Shown piece by piece: positions 40,742 through 49,137 of a DNA stretch of 64,000 bases (within the stretch, counting starts at the first letter, position 1; the number at the start of each line of letters is the position of its first letter). A program made the translations under genes and the position numbers. This DNA is from Moorella sp. Hama-1. GTDB taxonomy: Bacteria > Bacillota > DSM-521 > Neomoorellales > Neomoorellaceae. Below the pieces are notes generated by a model. That model was not told the DNA's origin and did no database searches. It saw only the letters and a program-made list of their open reading frames with translations. The DNA lies in contig NZ_AP024620.1 of assembly GCF_023734095.1 (NCBI RefSeq), positions 306,501 to 370,500 of the forward strand. Reading direction: 5' to 3'.

Positions 40742-41475
40742 CATACGCCTTCGCTGCAGGTGCGACCTTTTTAAAGTTCGTCATTCCCCTGGTCGTCGTG
40801 ATCGCCGCCGTAATGTGGTTTTTGCGCCGGGTATGGTTCTACCGCGACCCGGTCCGGGTGCCGCCGGCGGAAGAGGGCACCATCCTGGCCCCGGCCGATG
40901 GTAAGGTGGTATATATCAAACCCTTCCAGAACGGGGAGGTGGTGGCCGCCAAGCTGGGCCAGCCCATCCCTATCCAGGAAATCATGAAGGCCCCCGGCCG
41001 CAGTGACCGGGGCTGGATCCTGGGGATTTATATGTCGCCCCTGGACGTCCATTTTAATTACGCCCCCATCTCTGCTCGAGTGGAGGAGATGGTCCATACC
41101 CAGGCCAAAGTTAACCTGCCCATGGTGGATCTCTGGGAGTATATCCGCCTGACCTATCTCCGGCGGGCGGTGGATCTCTTCAGCCACCGCTACCGCCTGG
41201 TAAATGAACGGTTGACCGTCTTCCTGGAGGGGGAAGGCCTCAAGATGGCCATGGTGGAGATAGCCGATAAATTCGTCAACAAGATTAACAGCTTTATTAC
41301 TCCGGATCAGGCAGTCGCCCGTGGTCAGAAGGTATCCTTTATCGAGCGGGGTTCCCAGGTGGATCTGGTTATATTTAACGAGGACATCGAGTTTACCGTC
41401 CAGGTGGGGCAGCAGGTATACGGCGCCAGAACGGTGGTGGCCCGTTACCGGCCGGCAAGCGGGGTAGGGCATTGA
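40735..41475 (+). CDS. psd: phosphatidylserine decarboxylase-family proenzyme
   Basis: 246 residues. N-terminal membrane segment (residues ~12-30, FLKFVIPLVVVIAAVMWFL), then GTILAPADGKVVYI, IYMSPLDVHFNYAPISARV (the Asp-His of the family) and the self-cleavage site IERGSQVDLV, where the Gly-Ser bond would yield the pyruvoyl group. It makes phosphatidylethanolamine or an analogous amino-lipid by decarboxylation. Its insert between residues 120 and 160 is longer than in short Psd forms. Starts inside the ligase gene. Confidence 0.88.
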   Translation: MVAYAFAAGATFLKFVIPLVVVIAAVMWFLRRVWFYRDPVRVPPAEEGTILAPADGKVVYIKPFQNGEVVAAKLGQPIPIQEIMKAPGRSDRGWILGIYMSPLDVHFNYAPISARVEEMVHTQAKVNLPMVDLWEYIRLTYLRRAVDLFSHRYRLVNERLTVFLEGEGLKMAMVEIADKFVNKINSFITPDQAVARGQKVSFIERGSQVDLVIFNEDIEFTVQVGQQVYGARTVVARYRPASGVGH

Positions 41476-42071
41476 CTGCCATCCACGCCTACCTGGCCCT
41501 CTTTGGCCTCCTGGTCATCGAAGGGACGGGCATGCCCGGTGTACCCTTTGAGCCGGCCTTTGTAGCCGCTGGATACCTGATTGAGCGGGGTGAGATGAGC
41601 TTTTGGGGGGCGGTGCTCGTCGGGACGGCCGGCAACCTCCTGGGGAACCTCATTGGTTACTGGTTGGGGGCGCGGCCGGGTCGCGGCCTCATAGAGCGCC
41701 TCCTGCACCAGGGCTGGGGGCCAGAGGGTATGACCACTGCCCGCTACTGGCTGGGCCGTTATGGGGCCGTAGTTATTATCCTGGCCCGCTGGTTCGGCCC
41801 CATCCGCACCCCGACCATCCTGGCCGCCGGGGTGGTGGGTATGGAGACGAGTATTTATACCATGTACTCGGCCCTGGGGGCCTTTACCTGGACCCTGGCC
41901 TGGCAGTATGCCGGCTGGAAGGGGACCCATTACTTCCTGGGCTGGTGGCAGCTTTACCGCCGGTATGCTACCTGGTGGATGGATGCTCTGTTGATCCTGC
42001 TGGTCCTGGCCATTACCGCCGCTTCCATTTACTACTGCTGGCGGCGCTGGTATGCCGGCAGGGTGCACTGA
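41472..42071 (+). CDS. DedA/SNARE-associated family membrane protein
   Basis: 199 residues from TTG 41472, which overlaps the psd stop by four bases. DedA features: GMPGVPFEPAFVAAGYLIERG, GTAGNLLGNLIGYWLGARPG and ILARWFGPIRTPTILAAGVV, with about five hydrophobic segments. DedA proteins are lipid scramblases or flippases, often for undecaprenyl phosphate or phosphatidylethanolamine. Its place directly after Psd and a glycosyltransferase suggests transport of the lipid product. Confidence 0.9.
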   Translation: MTAIHAYLALFGLLVIEGTGMPGVPFEPAFVAAGYLIERGEMSFWGAVLVGTAGNLLGNLIGYWLGARPGRGLIERLLHQGWGPEGMTTARYWLGRYGAVVIILARWFGPIRTPTILAAGVVGMETSIYTMYSALGAFTWTLAWQYAGWKGTHYFLGWWQLYRRYATWWMDALLILLVLAITAASIYYCWRRWYAGRVH

Positions 42072-42123
42072 AAACTTAGCCCCAGCTGCCTTCGGGTTGG
42101 CCTACCGCTGCCCTACACTCCCA

Positions 42124-42153
42124 TTGACAAAACCCTACTATTTATGTTAGAAT
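42124..42153 (+). promoter_or_regulatory. promoter of the c-di-AMP riboswitch transcript
   Basis: TTGACA (42124-42129), 18 bp, TAGAAT (42148-42153). Confidence 0.8.
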
Positions 42154-42171
42154 AGTACAGAAAACTTAATA

Positions 42172-42358
42172 AGCGAGCGCTGAATCCCTGAACAGGGAAC
42201 GGGGGAACCACATCCTGGGGTGAATCCCCGTGCTCAGAAAGCTTCATTACTTTAAAGCTCCCGAGGGAGAAGGTTGAAGTAAAGGAGAAAATGGGTGCGG
42301 GGTAGGGTTAACCTTCGACCCGAACCCGGCAGCTAACTTCGTAAGCGTGGAAAGGCAA
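42172..42358 (+). promoter_or_regulatory. c-di-AMP riboswitch (ydaO/yuaA class)
   Basis: Conserved blocks of the ydaO RNA appear in order: CGCTGAATCCCTGAACAGGG, ACGGGGGAACCA (42199-42210), TGGGGTGAATC (42216 on), a long variable arm, then GGGTTAACC, CGACCCGAACCCGGCAGCTA and ACTTCGTAAGCGTGGAAAGG ending near 42355. This class binds c-di-AMP, generally switching genes off at high c-di-AMP. It typically controls K+, osmolyte and cell-wall genes. A terminator and an aminomutase gene follow. Confidence 0.92.
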
Positions 42359-42388
42359 AGGTGGATCACCTTTAAATTTCTATGCCAT

Positions 42389-42420
42389 AAAAACCCCGGT
42401 TCAGGCCGGGGTTTTATTTT
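42389..42420 (+). terminator. regulated terminator of the c-di-AMP riboswitch
   Basis: AAAACCCCGG pairs with CCGGGGTTTT across a six-base loop, followed by T-rich sequence; it precedes the SD GGAGG by about 10 bases. Confidence 0.92.
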
Positions 42421-42444
42421 ATTCCTGGAAGGAGGAACCAACCG

Positions 42445-43716
42445 GTGAGTATTTACCTTAAGAAAGGCAGGTTGATGGGCAGGGAAGCCAAAAGGGAAAT
42501 TGCTCTGACGCGAGCAGCCGAACTAAAGGCCAGGATCGTTGATTACCTGGAGGAAAAGGAGAAACTCCCCAGCGGCATCGAGGCAGCAGCCGAGATTGCC
42601 GCCAACAAGGAGCGTATCCTGGCCTATTTTGGCGCCGGGGAGGACGAGTGGCAGGACTGGCGCTGGCAGTTGACCCACCGCATTACTTCCGTCGCGACCC
42701 TGGCGGAACTTCTGCCCCTGACCACCGCGGAAAGGGAAGCCATCCAGCAAGTGGAACGGACCTACCGCTGGGCCGTCTCGCCCTATTACCTGAGCTTAAT
42801 GGGAGCTGAACCTGACTGTCCCGTACGCCGCCAGGCCCTGCCCAGCGCAGCCGAGCTGGAGGACGAGGTGGGTATCCTGGACCCCATGGATGAAGAACTG
42901 ACTTCGCCGGCACCGGCCATTACCCGTCGCTACCCGGATCGCTTGATCATCAACGTTACCAACCAGTGCGCCATGTACTGCCGCCACTGCCAGCGGCGCC
43001 GGAACATCGGTGAAGTCGACCGCGGCCGCAGCCCCCGGGAACTGGAACAGGCCCTCCAGTACATCCGCCAGAACGAAGAGATTCGTGACGTTCTCATTAC
43101 CGGCGGCGACGCTCTAATGCTTAATGATGGCCTCCTGGACTGGTTATTGACGGAGCTGGATCATATTCCCCATGTCGAGATCAAGCGCCTGGGCACCAGG
43201 GTACCGGTGACTATGCCCCAGCGGATTACGCCGGAGCTCTGCCAGGTACTGGCCAAGCACCCACCCCTTTACCTCAATACCCAGTTCAACCATCCCCGGG
43301 AGGTTACCCTGGAGGCTAAAGAGGCCTGCGACCGCCTGGTTCAGGCCGGGGTGGTCCTGGGCAACCAGGCAGTTTTACTCAAGGGCGTCAACAACCGGCC
43401 CTTCATCATGCGTAAGCTGAACCAGGAGCTGTTGAAAATAAGGGTCCGGCCCTACTATATCTTCCACGCCAAACCGGTCAAGGGGACCACCCACTTTATT
43501 ACCTCCATCAGGGAAGGCGTGGAGATCATGGATCAGCTCCGGGGTTATACCTCCGGCCTGGCCGTACCCACTTATATAATCAACGCCCCCCACGGCCTGG
43601 GCAAGACACCTATCCTGCCTCAGTATGTCGTCGCCCGTAACGAAAACCAGGTAGTCCTGCGGACCTGGGAAAAACGGACGATCTTCTATCCCGACCTGGG
43701 CCGCCAGCGTCGCTAA
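42445..43716 (+). CDS. eam: glutamate 2,3-aminomutase (radical SAM/PLP, lysine aminomutase family)
   Basis: 423 residues from GTG 42445 (SD AAGGAGG). Radical-SAM ligands Cys175, Cys179 and Cys182 lie in CAMYCRHC; the PLP lysine is Lys387 in APHGLGKTP. The two aspartates that hold lysine in lysine 2,3-aminomutase (Asp293 and Asp330 in the clostridial enzyme) are replaced by Lys343 (in FHAKPVKG) and Asn380 (in YIINAP), at the same 37-residue spacing. This Lys/Asn pair is the hallmark of glutamate 2,3-aminomutase, which makes beta-glutamate, a compatible solute. Control by c-di-AMP agrees with an osmolyte role. Substrate assignment is from these residues, not tested. Confidence 0.85.
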   Translation: MSIYLKKGRLMGREAKREIALTRAAELKARIVDYLEEKEKLPSGIEAAAEIAANKERILAYFGAGEDEWQDWRWQLTHRITSVATLAELLPLTTAEREAIQQVERTYRWAVSPYYLSLMGAEPDCPVRRQALPSAAELEDEVGILDPMDEELTSPAPAITRRYPDRLIINVTNQCAMYCRHCQRRRNIGEVDRGRSPRELEQALQYIRQNEEIRDVLITGGDALMLNDGLLDWLLTELDHIPHVEIKRLGTRVPVTMPQRITPELCQVLAKHPPLYLNTQFNHPREVTLEAKEACDRLVQAGVVLGNQAVLLKGVNNRPFIMRKLNQELLKIRVRPYYIFHAKPVKGTTHFITSIREGVEIMDQLRGYTSGLAVPTYIINAPHGLGKTPILPQYVVARNENQVVLRTWEKRTIFYPDLGRQRR

Positions 43717-43791
43717 GAAAGTGCCATTATTGAAGAACTCTCTTTAGCAGAAAAGCGGGGTAGTTCGCCCGGCTACAGAGTTTTAAATGAA

Positions 43792-43817
43792 AAGGGATTG
43801 GCTGCTGCCAATCCCTT
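43792..43817 (-). terminator. terminator of motAB
   Basis: Perfect stem AAGGGATTGGC/GCCAATCCCTT with loop TGCT; on the reverse strand it runs into CTTTTCATTT, at the end of the motB transcript. Confidence 0.85.
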
Positions 43818-43840
43818 CCGCTATACCCACCTCCAACCTC

Positions 43841-44599
43841 TCACTTATGCGGTTCGGTGACGTTATAGGCCTCCTTCAGGACAACGATATCCACCCGGCG
43901 GTTACGGCTCCTATCGACTTCATTATCATTGGGGGCCACCGGCCGGTATTCACCATAACCGGTAGCCGAAAGGCGCTCGGGCTTGATGCCGGCTTCAGCT
44001 ACCAGGACCCGGACCACGTTGGTAGCCCGGGCCGTGGAGAGCTCCCAGTTGGAAGGGAAGGCCGGGGTGTTGATAGGCAGATTATCGGTATGGCCCTCCA
44101 CCCGTAGGTAGTTGGGGAGCCGGGCCAGGGCGCGGCCTACCTGCTGGAGGATGGTTCGGGCGCCCGGCGTCAGTTCGGCCGAACCACTGGGGAAGAGGAC
44201 GGCATCCGCCATACTGACCACCAGGCCCCGGTCTTCAGTCCTCAGGGTTACCTGGCCCTCCAGCCCTTCCTGCTGGATGAATTGCTGGAGTTCGGCCCTG
44301 GCCCGGGCCAGCTCGGCGCCTTCATTCCTTTGTCCGGTAGCCCCCCCGTCACCCGGGGCCGGGGCGATGCCTGGCACCACAGAGGGCAAGCCACCATCCG
44401 GCAAAATACCGGCAGCAGGGGCGCCGGTAAGGGTTTGCGCCAGGGAATTGGCCAGGGCGGCCAGCTTCTGGGCATTGGTATCGCTGATGGCGTACATAAC
44501 AACAAAGAAGATCATCAACAGGGTAATCAAATCGGAGTAGGTCAACAGCCAGCGTTCACTATTATCCTTGCTGGCGTGTCCCCCCTTGCGGGCGGCCAC
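43841..44599 (-). CDS. motB: flagellar motor/OmpA-type stator protein MotB
   Basis: 252 residues. Single N-terminal membrane segment with the proton-binding aspartate in LLTYSDLITLLMIFFVVMYA, a Pro/Gly-rich plug region, and a C-terminal OmpA peptidoglycan-binding domain (RVEGHTDNLPI, ELSTARATNVVRVLV, GYGEYRPVAPN). With MotA it forms a stator. The gene start overlaps the motA end by 38 bases. No other flagellar genes are in the window. Confidence 0.93.
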   Translation of the reverse strand: MAARKGGHASKDNSERWLLTYSDLITLLMIFFVVMYAISDTNAQKLAALANSLAQTLTGAPAAGILPDGGLPSVVPGIAPAPGDGGATGQRNEGAELARARAELQQFIQQEGLEGQVTLRTEDRGLVVSMADAVLFPSGSAELTPGARTILQQVGRALARLPNYLRVEGHTDNLPINTPAFPSNWELSTARATNVVRVLVAEAGIKPERLSATGYGEYRPVAPNDNEVDRSRNRRVDIVVLKEAYNVTEPHK

Positions 44600-45389
44600 C
44601 GGCGGTCACCTCCCTTTTTCCCTGCCCGGCTGCAGGCTGTTCCCGGCCCGGGGCCAGGAAGGCCGCCAGGGTACTGCGGATCAGGGTGGGGTTCTTACCG
44701 GCCTGGAGGGAGAGGACGCCCTCCAGGATCATCTCCTGGTACAGGCGTTCCCGGGCGTCCTTATTTTTGAGCTTGGCGGCGATGGGCAGCCACAGCAAAT
44801 TAGCAGAGGAGACGCCGTAGAGGGTGGCGATAAAGGCCATGGCAATGGAGGGCCCCAGTTTATCCGGGGTACTCAGGTTGCTGAGGACGTGGACCAGGCC
44901 CATAACGGTGCCGATGATGCCCATGGTGGGGGCGTAACCGCCGGCGGCCTCAAAGAGGCCGATGCCGCTGCGGTGGCGCTCGCCGGTGGCATAGATATAC
45001 TGCTCCAGGACGTTGCGGGTCTGCTCGGGGTCAGTGCCGTCGACTACCAGCTGCAGGGCGGTCCGGAGAAAACTATCCCTGACGCTCGCCAACTCCTTTT
45101 CCAGCCGGACAAAGCCTTCTTTGCGGGCCAGGACGGCGTAATTGACGATGGTGGTGATGGCCTCGTTCAAATCCGGGGCTTTTTCCCGGAAGGCAACCTG
45201 CAATAAGCGGGGGATATTCCGCACCTCATCCCGGCTGAGGCCGATAAGGGTAGCGCCAATGGTGCCGCCGAAGACGATCATCGCCGCCGTCAGGGCCAGG
45301 AGGGCTCCGGGGCTGCCTCCCTCCAGGATAAAACCTGCAATCAACGAACCAAAGCCTATTATGAGGCCCAGAATTAAATTGAGATCCAA
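44562..45389 (-). CDS. motA: flagellar motor stator protein MotA
   Basis: About 275 residues in the MotA/TolQ/ExbB family with four membrane segments; the pair ENLEQYIY...GGYAPTMGIIGTVMGLVHVL and GPSIAMAFIATLYGVSSANLLWLP are the conserved third and fourth helices with their prolines, and the cytoplasmic loop is charged. I use TTG 45389, since the product then begins with DLNLILGLIIGF as MotA proteins normally do; an upstream TTG at 45419 would add ten basic residues. The C-terminal 30 residues are a Gly/Gln/Arg-rich tail not typical of MotA, lying in the overlap with motB. Confidence 0.92.
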   Translation of the reverse strand: MDLNLILGLIIGFGSLIAGFILEGGSPGALLALTAAMIVFGGTIGATLIGLSRDEVRNIPRLLQVAFREKAPDLNEAITTIVNYAVLARKEGFVRLEKELASVRDSFLRTALQLVVDGTDPEQTRNVLEQYIYATGERHRSGIGLFEAAGGYAPTMGIIGTVMGLVHVLSNLSTPDKLGPSIAMAFIATLYGVSSANLLWLPIAAKLKNKDARERLYQEMILEGVLSLQAGKNPTLIRSTLAAFLAPGREQPAAGQGKREVTAGGRPQGGTRQQG

Positions 45390-45584
45390 TCTTTCTTTTG
45401 CCCCTTTCTTCAGTCCCAAATATCATGCTTTATTCGGCGTGAAATGACAAAATCCTTGTTGGATCTCTAGAATCTAAAGTTAATTGATCTTTAAATTTTA
45501 GTGTGATAGGATTAAGATCAGGTTGAGATTTAAATAAGATTAAATAAAAAACAAATGATGGCATTCACGGGAAGGAAGATAAAA

Positions 45585-46808
45585 ATGAATGATCTGTTGA
45601 TCAGACGGGCGCGGTTGATGGATGGACAGGGCACTGTTGACGTATCTATTAAAGATGGGCGCATTCTAGCCGCCGGGAATAATGTCGCCGGGTCAGCCCG
45701 GCAGATGGTGGATGCCTCCGGCCGGCTGCTCATACCGGCCTTTGTCGATGCCCACACCCACCTGGATAAAGCCCTGACGGCCCCGGAGGGTGGCGTCGGT
45801 TCCCTGGAAGAGGCTATTGAAGACTTCCAGCGCCGGAGCAAGGATATTGACAGGGGCGACTTGCTGGAGCGGGGCCGGCGGGTCCTGCGCCTGGCCCTGC
45901 GCCACGGGACCACGGTCATGCGGACCCATATTACCGTCAGCGAAAATCTGGGCCTGCGGGGTATCGAGGCCGCCCTGGAGCTGCGCGAGGAGTTTGCCGG
46001 CAAGGTCGATTTGCAGGTAATTGCCATGTGCAGCGGGCCGGAACCGGAGCCCACGGCGCCTTTAAAGGAACTCCTGGAAGAAGCCCTGCGCCTGGGGGTG
46101 GACGGCCTGGGCGGGGCGCCCCATCTTTCGGAGGGCATGAAATTATGGGTTGATTATATCTTTGCCCTGGCCGGTAAATACGGGGTGGTCATCGACCTGC
46201 ACGCCGATGAGACCGATGCCCCGTCGGTGGCCTCCCTGGAGTATATAGCTGTTAAAACCATGGAGACGGGTTACCAGGGCCGGGTAGTGGCCGACCACTG
46301 CTGCGGCCTGGCGGCGGTGGATGCGGCGACGGCGGAGCGTACCATTGCCGCCGTCAAGGAGGCCGGTATCAGTATCATCACCCTGCCTTCCTGTAACCTT
46401 TATCTCATGGGCCGCCGGGATCAGGGCCTGGTCCGCCGGGGCGTCACCCGGGTGCGGGAACTCCAGGCCGCCGGGGTCAATGTCGCCTATGCCTCGGATA
46501 ATATCCGCGACGCCTTCCGGCCCTTCGGCAACGCCGATATGCTGGAAGAAGCCCTGATTACCGCCCAGGTGCTGCAAATGGGCACGCCGGCGGAGCTGGA
46601 GCAGGTGATCAAGATGGGTACCTATAACGCGGCTGCGGCTATCGGACTGCAGGATTACGGCGTCCGGGTTGGCGCCCGGGCTGACCTGGTACTCTTGGAT
46701 GCCACCACCCCCGCCGGGGCTATCATCGGCCAGGTGGAAAAGGTCTGCGTCATCAAGGGCGGCCGGGTGGCCGTGCGCAATGATAAAAAATCCGACATTA
46801 TTATTTAG
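45585..46808 (+). CDS. cytosine deaminase-like amidohydrolase
   Basis: 407 residues from ATG 45585 (SD GGAAGGAAG); an earlier in-frame ATG lacks an SD. Metal-binding motifs: VDAHTHLDKALT near residue 55, MRTHITVSE, IDLHADETD near 204, VADHCCGLA near 236 and the final YASDNIRDAFRPFG near 304. The combination, with HADE and SDN, is that of cytosine deaminase and N-isopropylammelide hydrolases. It probably hydrolyses an exocyclic amine of a pyrimidine or triazine-like ring. The next gene is lgt, 101 bases on. Confidence 0.88.
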   Translation: MNDLLIRRARLMDGQGTVDVSIKDGRILAAGNNVAGSARQMVDASGRLLIPAFVDAHTHLDKALTAPEGGVGSLEEAIEDFQRRSKDIDRGDLLERGRRVLRLALRHGTTVMRTHITVSENLGLRGIEAALELREEFAGKVDLQVIAMCSGPEPEPTAPLKELLEEALRLGVDGLGGAPHLSEGMKLWVDYIFALAGKYGVVIDLHADETDAPSVASLEYIAVKTMETGYQGRVVADHCCGLAAVDAATAERTIAAVKEAGISIITLPSCNLYLMGRRDQGLVRRGVTRVRELQAAGVNVAYASDNIRDAFRPFGNADMLEEALITAQVLQMGTPAELEQVIKMGTYNAAAAIGLQDYGVRVGARADLVLLDATTPAGAIIGQVEKVCVIKGGRVAVRNDKKSDIII

Positions 46809-46909
46809 CTTTTCGCTGCGCCGGCACGGAAACGGCATTTAAATGGTTGCACCGGGGAAAAGTAACGGGTATACTACTAGTAGCCAGTCCCACTCTTTAC
46901 CCTGGGGGA

Positions 46910-47710
46910 ATGAACTTGCTAGTCGACCTGAATCCCATTGCTTTTCACCTGGGTCCCATAGCGGTCCGCTGGTACGGCATCTTTATGGCCCTTTCCTTCC
47001 TGGTAGGTTCCTGGTACCTCTACCGGGAGGGCCTGCGGCGGGGCCTGGACGAAGACTTCCTCCTCAACCTGGCCATCATCGTCATCATCTTTGGCGTTAT
47101 CGGGGCCAGGCTGGTATTTGTCCTGGCCAACTACCCCGGCTGGTTCCTGACGGATCGCCTGCAGGTTCTCAAGATCTATGAAGGGGGCCTGTCCTGGCAC
47201 GGCGGCCTCCTGGGCGGTTTCCTGTCGGGCTGGCTTTATGCCCGCAGGAAAAAGGTCGACGTTAATAAGCTGGCGGATATGGTCGTCCCCGGCCTGGCCT
47301 TTGGCTACTTCCTGGTGCGGATCGCCAATATATTTAACCAGGAGGTCCTGGGCCGGCCCACAGACTTCGGGTTTGGCCGCTGGCCGGCCCAGCTCATCGG
47401 TTCGGCCATCGGGATCATCCTCCTGACCCGGTACTTCTATGTTGAGAGTAAGAACCCGCCCCCTGGTTACCAGTTCTGGTCCTTCATCTTCTATCACCAG
47501 ATCCTGCGGGCGGTGGTCGAAGAATCCGTCCGGGACAACCCCCTCTCCGCCCTGGGTTATGTCGTTCCCCACTGGGGCCTGGGCTTCTTTACCCTCACCC
47601 AGTTAACCACGCCCCCCATCCTGATCCTGGCCTATTACTTTATGTGGCGCTCCCGCCGCCAGGCCGGGGGCGGCCGGGAAAACTACCGCCTGGACCTCTC
47701 GTCGCGGTGA
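46910..47710 (+). CDS. lgt: prolipoprotein diacylglyceryl transferase
   Basis: About 266 residues with seven membrane segments. Lgt landmarks: LNPIAFHLGPIAVRWYGI at the start, GARLVFVLANYP, GGLSWHGGLLGGFLSG (catalytic His region), GLAFGYFLVRIANIFNQE (with the conserved Asn) and a last helix ILAYYFMWR. It adds the diacylglyceryl group to lipobox cysteines. I list ATG 46910; a TTG six bases later is better spaced from the SD GGGGGA, and an ATG/GTG-like extension to 46847 seems unlikely. Confidence 0.93.
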   Translation: MNLLVDLNPIAFHLGPIAVRWYGIFMALSFLVGSWYLYREGLRRGLDEDFLLNLAIIVIIFGVIGARLVFVLANYPGWFLTDRLQVLKIYEGGLSWHGGLLGGFLSGWLYARRKKVDVNKLADMVVPGLAFGYFLVRIANIFNQEVLGRPTDFGFGRWPAQLIGSAIGIILLTRYFYVESKNPPPGYQFWSFIFYHQILRAVVEESVRDNPLSALGYVVPHWGLGFFTLTQLTTPPILILAYYFMWRSRRQAGGGRENYRLDLSSR

Positions 47711-47761
47711 AAGAGGAAGAATAAAGCGTAAAAACGGGACCGCGGCTGCGGTCCCGGTAAG

Positions 47762-47787
47762 CCCCCCGGGCACCAGGGGGATTTTTA
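47762..47787 (+). terminator. terminator of lgt
   Basis: CCCCC...GGGGG stem followed by ATTTTTATT. Another GC hairpin (CGGGACCGC/GCGGTCCCG) stands just before it at about 47735-47757. Confidence 0.75.
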
Positions 47788-48996
47788 TTAGGGCGTATCA
47801 ATAAAGACCATCTCCGGCTGGCCCAGGACCTGCAAGTCCTCCAGGGGGTTACCCCGGACGGCTATCAGGCAGGGGCGGTAACCGGGGCTGACCTGCCCCA
47901 GCTCTCCCTTCAGGCCCAGGGCAGCGGCAGCCGTAACCGTAGCCGCCCGGAGGATGGCCGCCGCCGGGACGCCGGCCCGGTACCAGTACATAAGCTCATC
48001 CAGGTAGGATTCCCCGTGATAGACGCCGGGAGCGCCGGCATCGGTGCCTACCACCAGTTGCACCCCCAGGTGGTGGGCCCGGGCGATCATCTCCTGCTGG
48101 GCCACAGCAGTCCGGCGGATAATATCTATTTCCTTCTCCGGGTAGACCTCCCTCTTGGCGCTGTGGAGGCGGTTGGCAATAGCGGCGACGGTGGGTACCC
48201 AGTAGGTGCCCTGGGCCGCCATAACCTCCAACTGGGCCGGGGTCAGGAAATAGCCGTGTTCCAGGCTGTCCACCCCGGCGGCCAGGGCCAGGTCGACTCC
48301 AGCGGCAGAGTTGACGTGGGCCATCACCGGCCGGCCGGCGTCATGGGCCACCTTGACAATTTCCGCCAGCTCGGCAGCGGTGAATTCCAGCTTACCAACC
48401 TCGCCGTAAAGGTGGAAGGTAACCAGGCCGGAAACGACGACCTTAATCTGATCAACCCCCCGGTGGACCAGGCCGGCAATCAACCCTTTAACCGAGGCCG
48501 CATCAGTAGTGCCGGGACCAAGGAAGGAACCATACCTTCCTTTTTTAGTAATGGCCATCCCCGTGGCCACCACCCGGGGGCCCGGGTATTTACCGGTCCG
48601 GACCCCTTCCCTGGCCAGGAGGTTGAGGGCTTCCCCGTCACTGCCGTCCCGGATGGCTACCAGGCCGTGGTCCAGGGAGGAGCGTAACGCCTCGCCCAGA
48701 GCCTTTTCCCTGGCCGCGGGGTCCTGCCAGCGGTCCAGGGAGGCCTGAAAGTCAATGCCGTCCAGGGCCAGGTGAACGTGGGCATCAATCAAACCGGGCA
48801 GGACCGTCAAACCCTCGAGGCGCATCTGCTGGGCCCCAGCACCAGTGCTATCTATTCCCCTGGGCTGCACAGCGGCGATCCGGCCCCGGCGGATGCTGAT
48901 AATCACCTGACGCTGGCAATCACCTTGCCGGCCGTCCCAGAGATTGTCCGCCAGGAGGTCCAGGTCTGTTCCCGGGCCAATATGAAAGAGTTTCAT
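47788..48996 (-). CDS. imidazolonepropionase-like amidohydrolase
   Basis: 402 residues from ATG 48996 (SD GGGGGGTG). Amidohydrolase-fold motifs are present: GLIDAHVHLALDG near residue 65, VVVSGLVT, PVMAHVNSA near 208, LEHGYF near 234 and GTDAGAPG near 305. This corresponds to the imidazolonepropionase/prolidase-like metal-dependent hydrolases that act on cyclic amides or dipeptides. Substrate unknown. It is downstream of adenine deaminase on the same strand, after a spacer with a GC hairpin. Confidence 0.88.
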   Translation of the reverse strand: MKLFHIGPGTDLDLLADNLWDGRQGDCQRQVIISIRRGRIAAVQPRGIDSTGAGAQQMRLEGLTVLPGLIDAHVHLALDGIDFQASLDRWQDPAAREKALGEALRSSLDHGLVAIRDGSDGEALNLLAREGVRTGKYPGPRVVATGMAITKKGRYGSFLGPGTTDAASVKGLIAGLVHRGVDQIKVVVSGLVTFHLYGEVGKLEFTAAELAEIVKVAHDAGRPVMAHVNSAAGVDLALAAGVDSLEHGYFLTPAQLEVMAAQGTYWVPTVAAIANRLHSAKREVYPEKEIDIIRRTAVAQQEMIARAHHLGVQLVVGTDAGAPGVYHGESYLDELMYWYRAGVPAAAILRAATVTAAAALGLKGELGQVSPGYRPCLIAVRGNPLEDLQVLGQPEMVFIDTP

Positions 48997-49072
48997 AGCC
49001 ACACCCCCCAAACAGTAACTATCCTACACCTTTGAAGGGATAAAGGGCAAGGGGAAAGAAGGCTAACAAGAA

Positions 49073-49092
49073 CCCCGGCCGGGGGCCGGGGC
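49073..49092 (-). terminator. GC hairpin between adenine deaminase and amidohydrolase
   Basis: CCCCGGCC...GGCCGGGG, a short perfect stem after the adenine deaminase stop; no marked T run, so only a possible terminator. Confidence 0.45.
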
Positions 49093-49137
49093 ACAGGACG
49101 GTCCTTTGACTCACATTCAAGAGGTCTCGGTTTGGTT

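Noticed and set aside
42445-43716. Lysine 2,3-aminomutase (kamA, for N-acetyl-beta-lysine)
   Set aside because: Both substrate-binding aspartates are replaced (Lys343, Asn380), which disfavours lysine; no ablB acetyltransferase follows.
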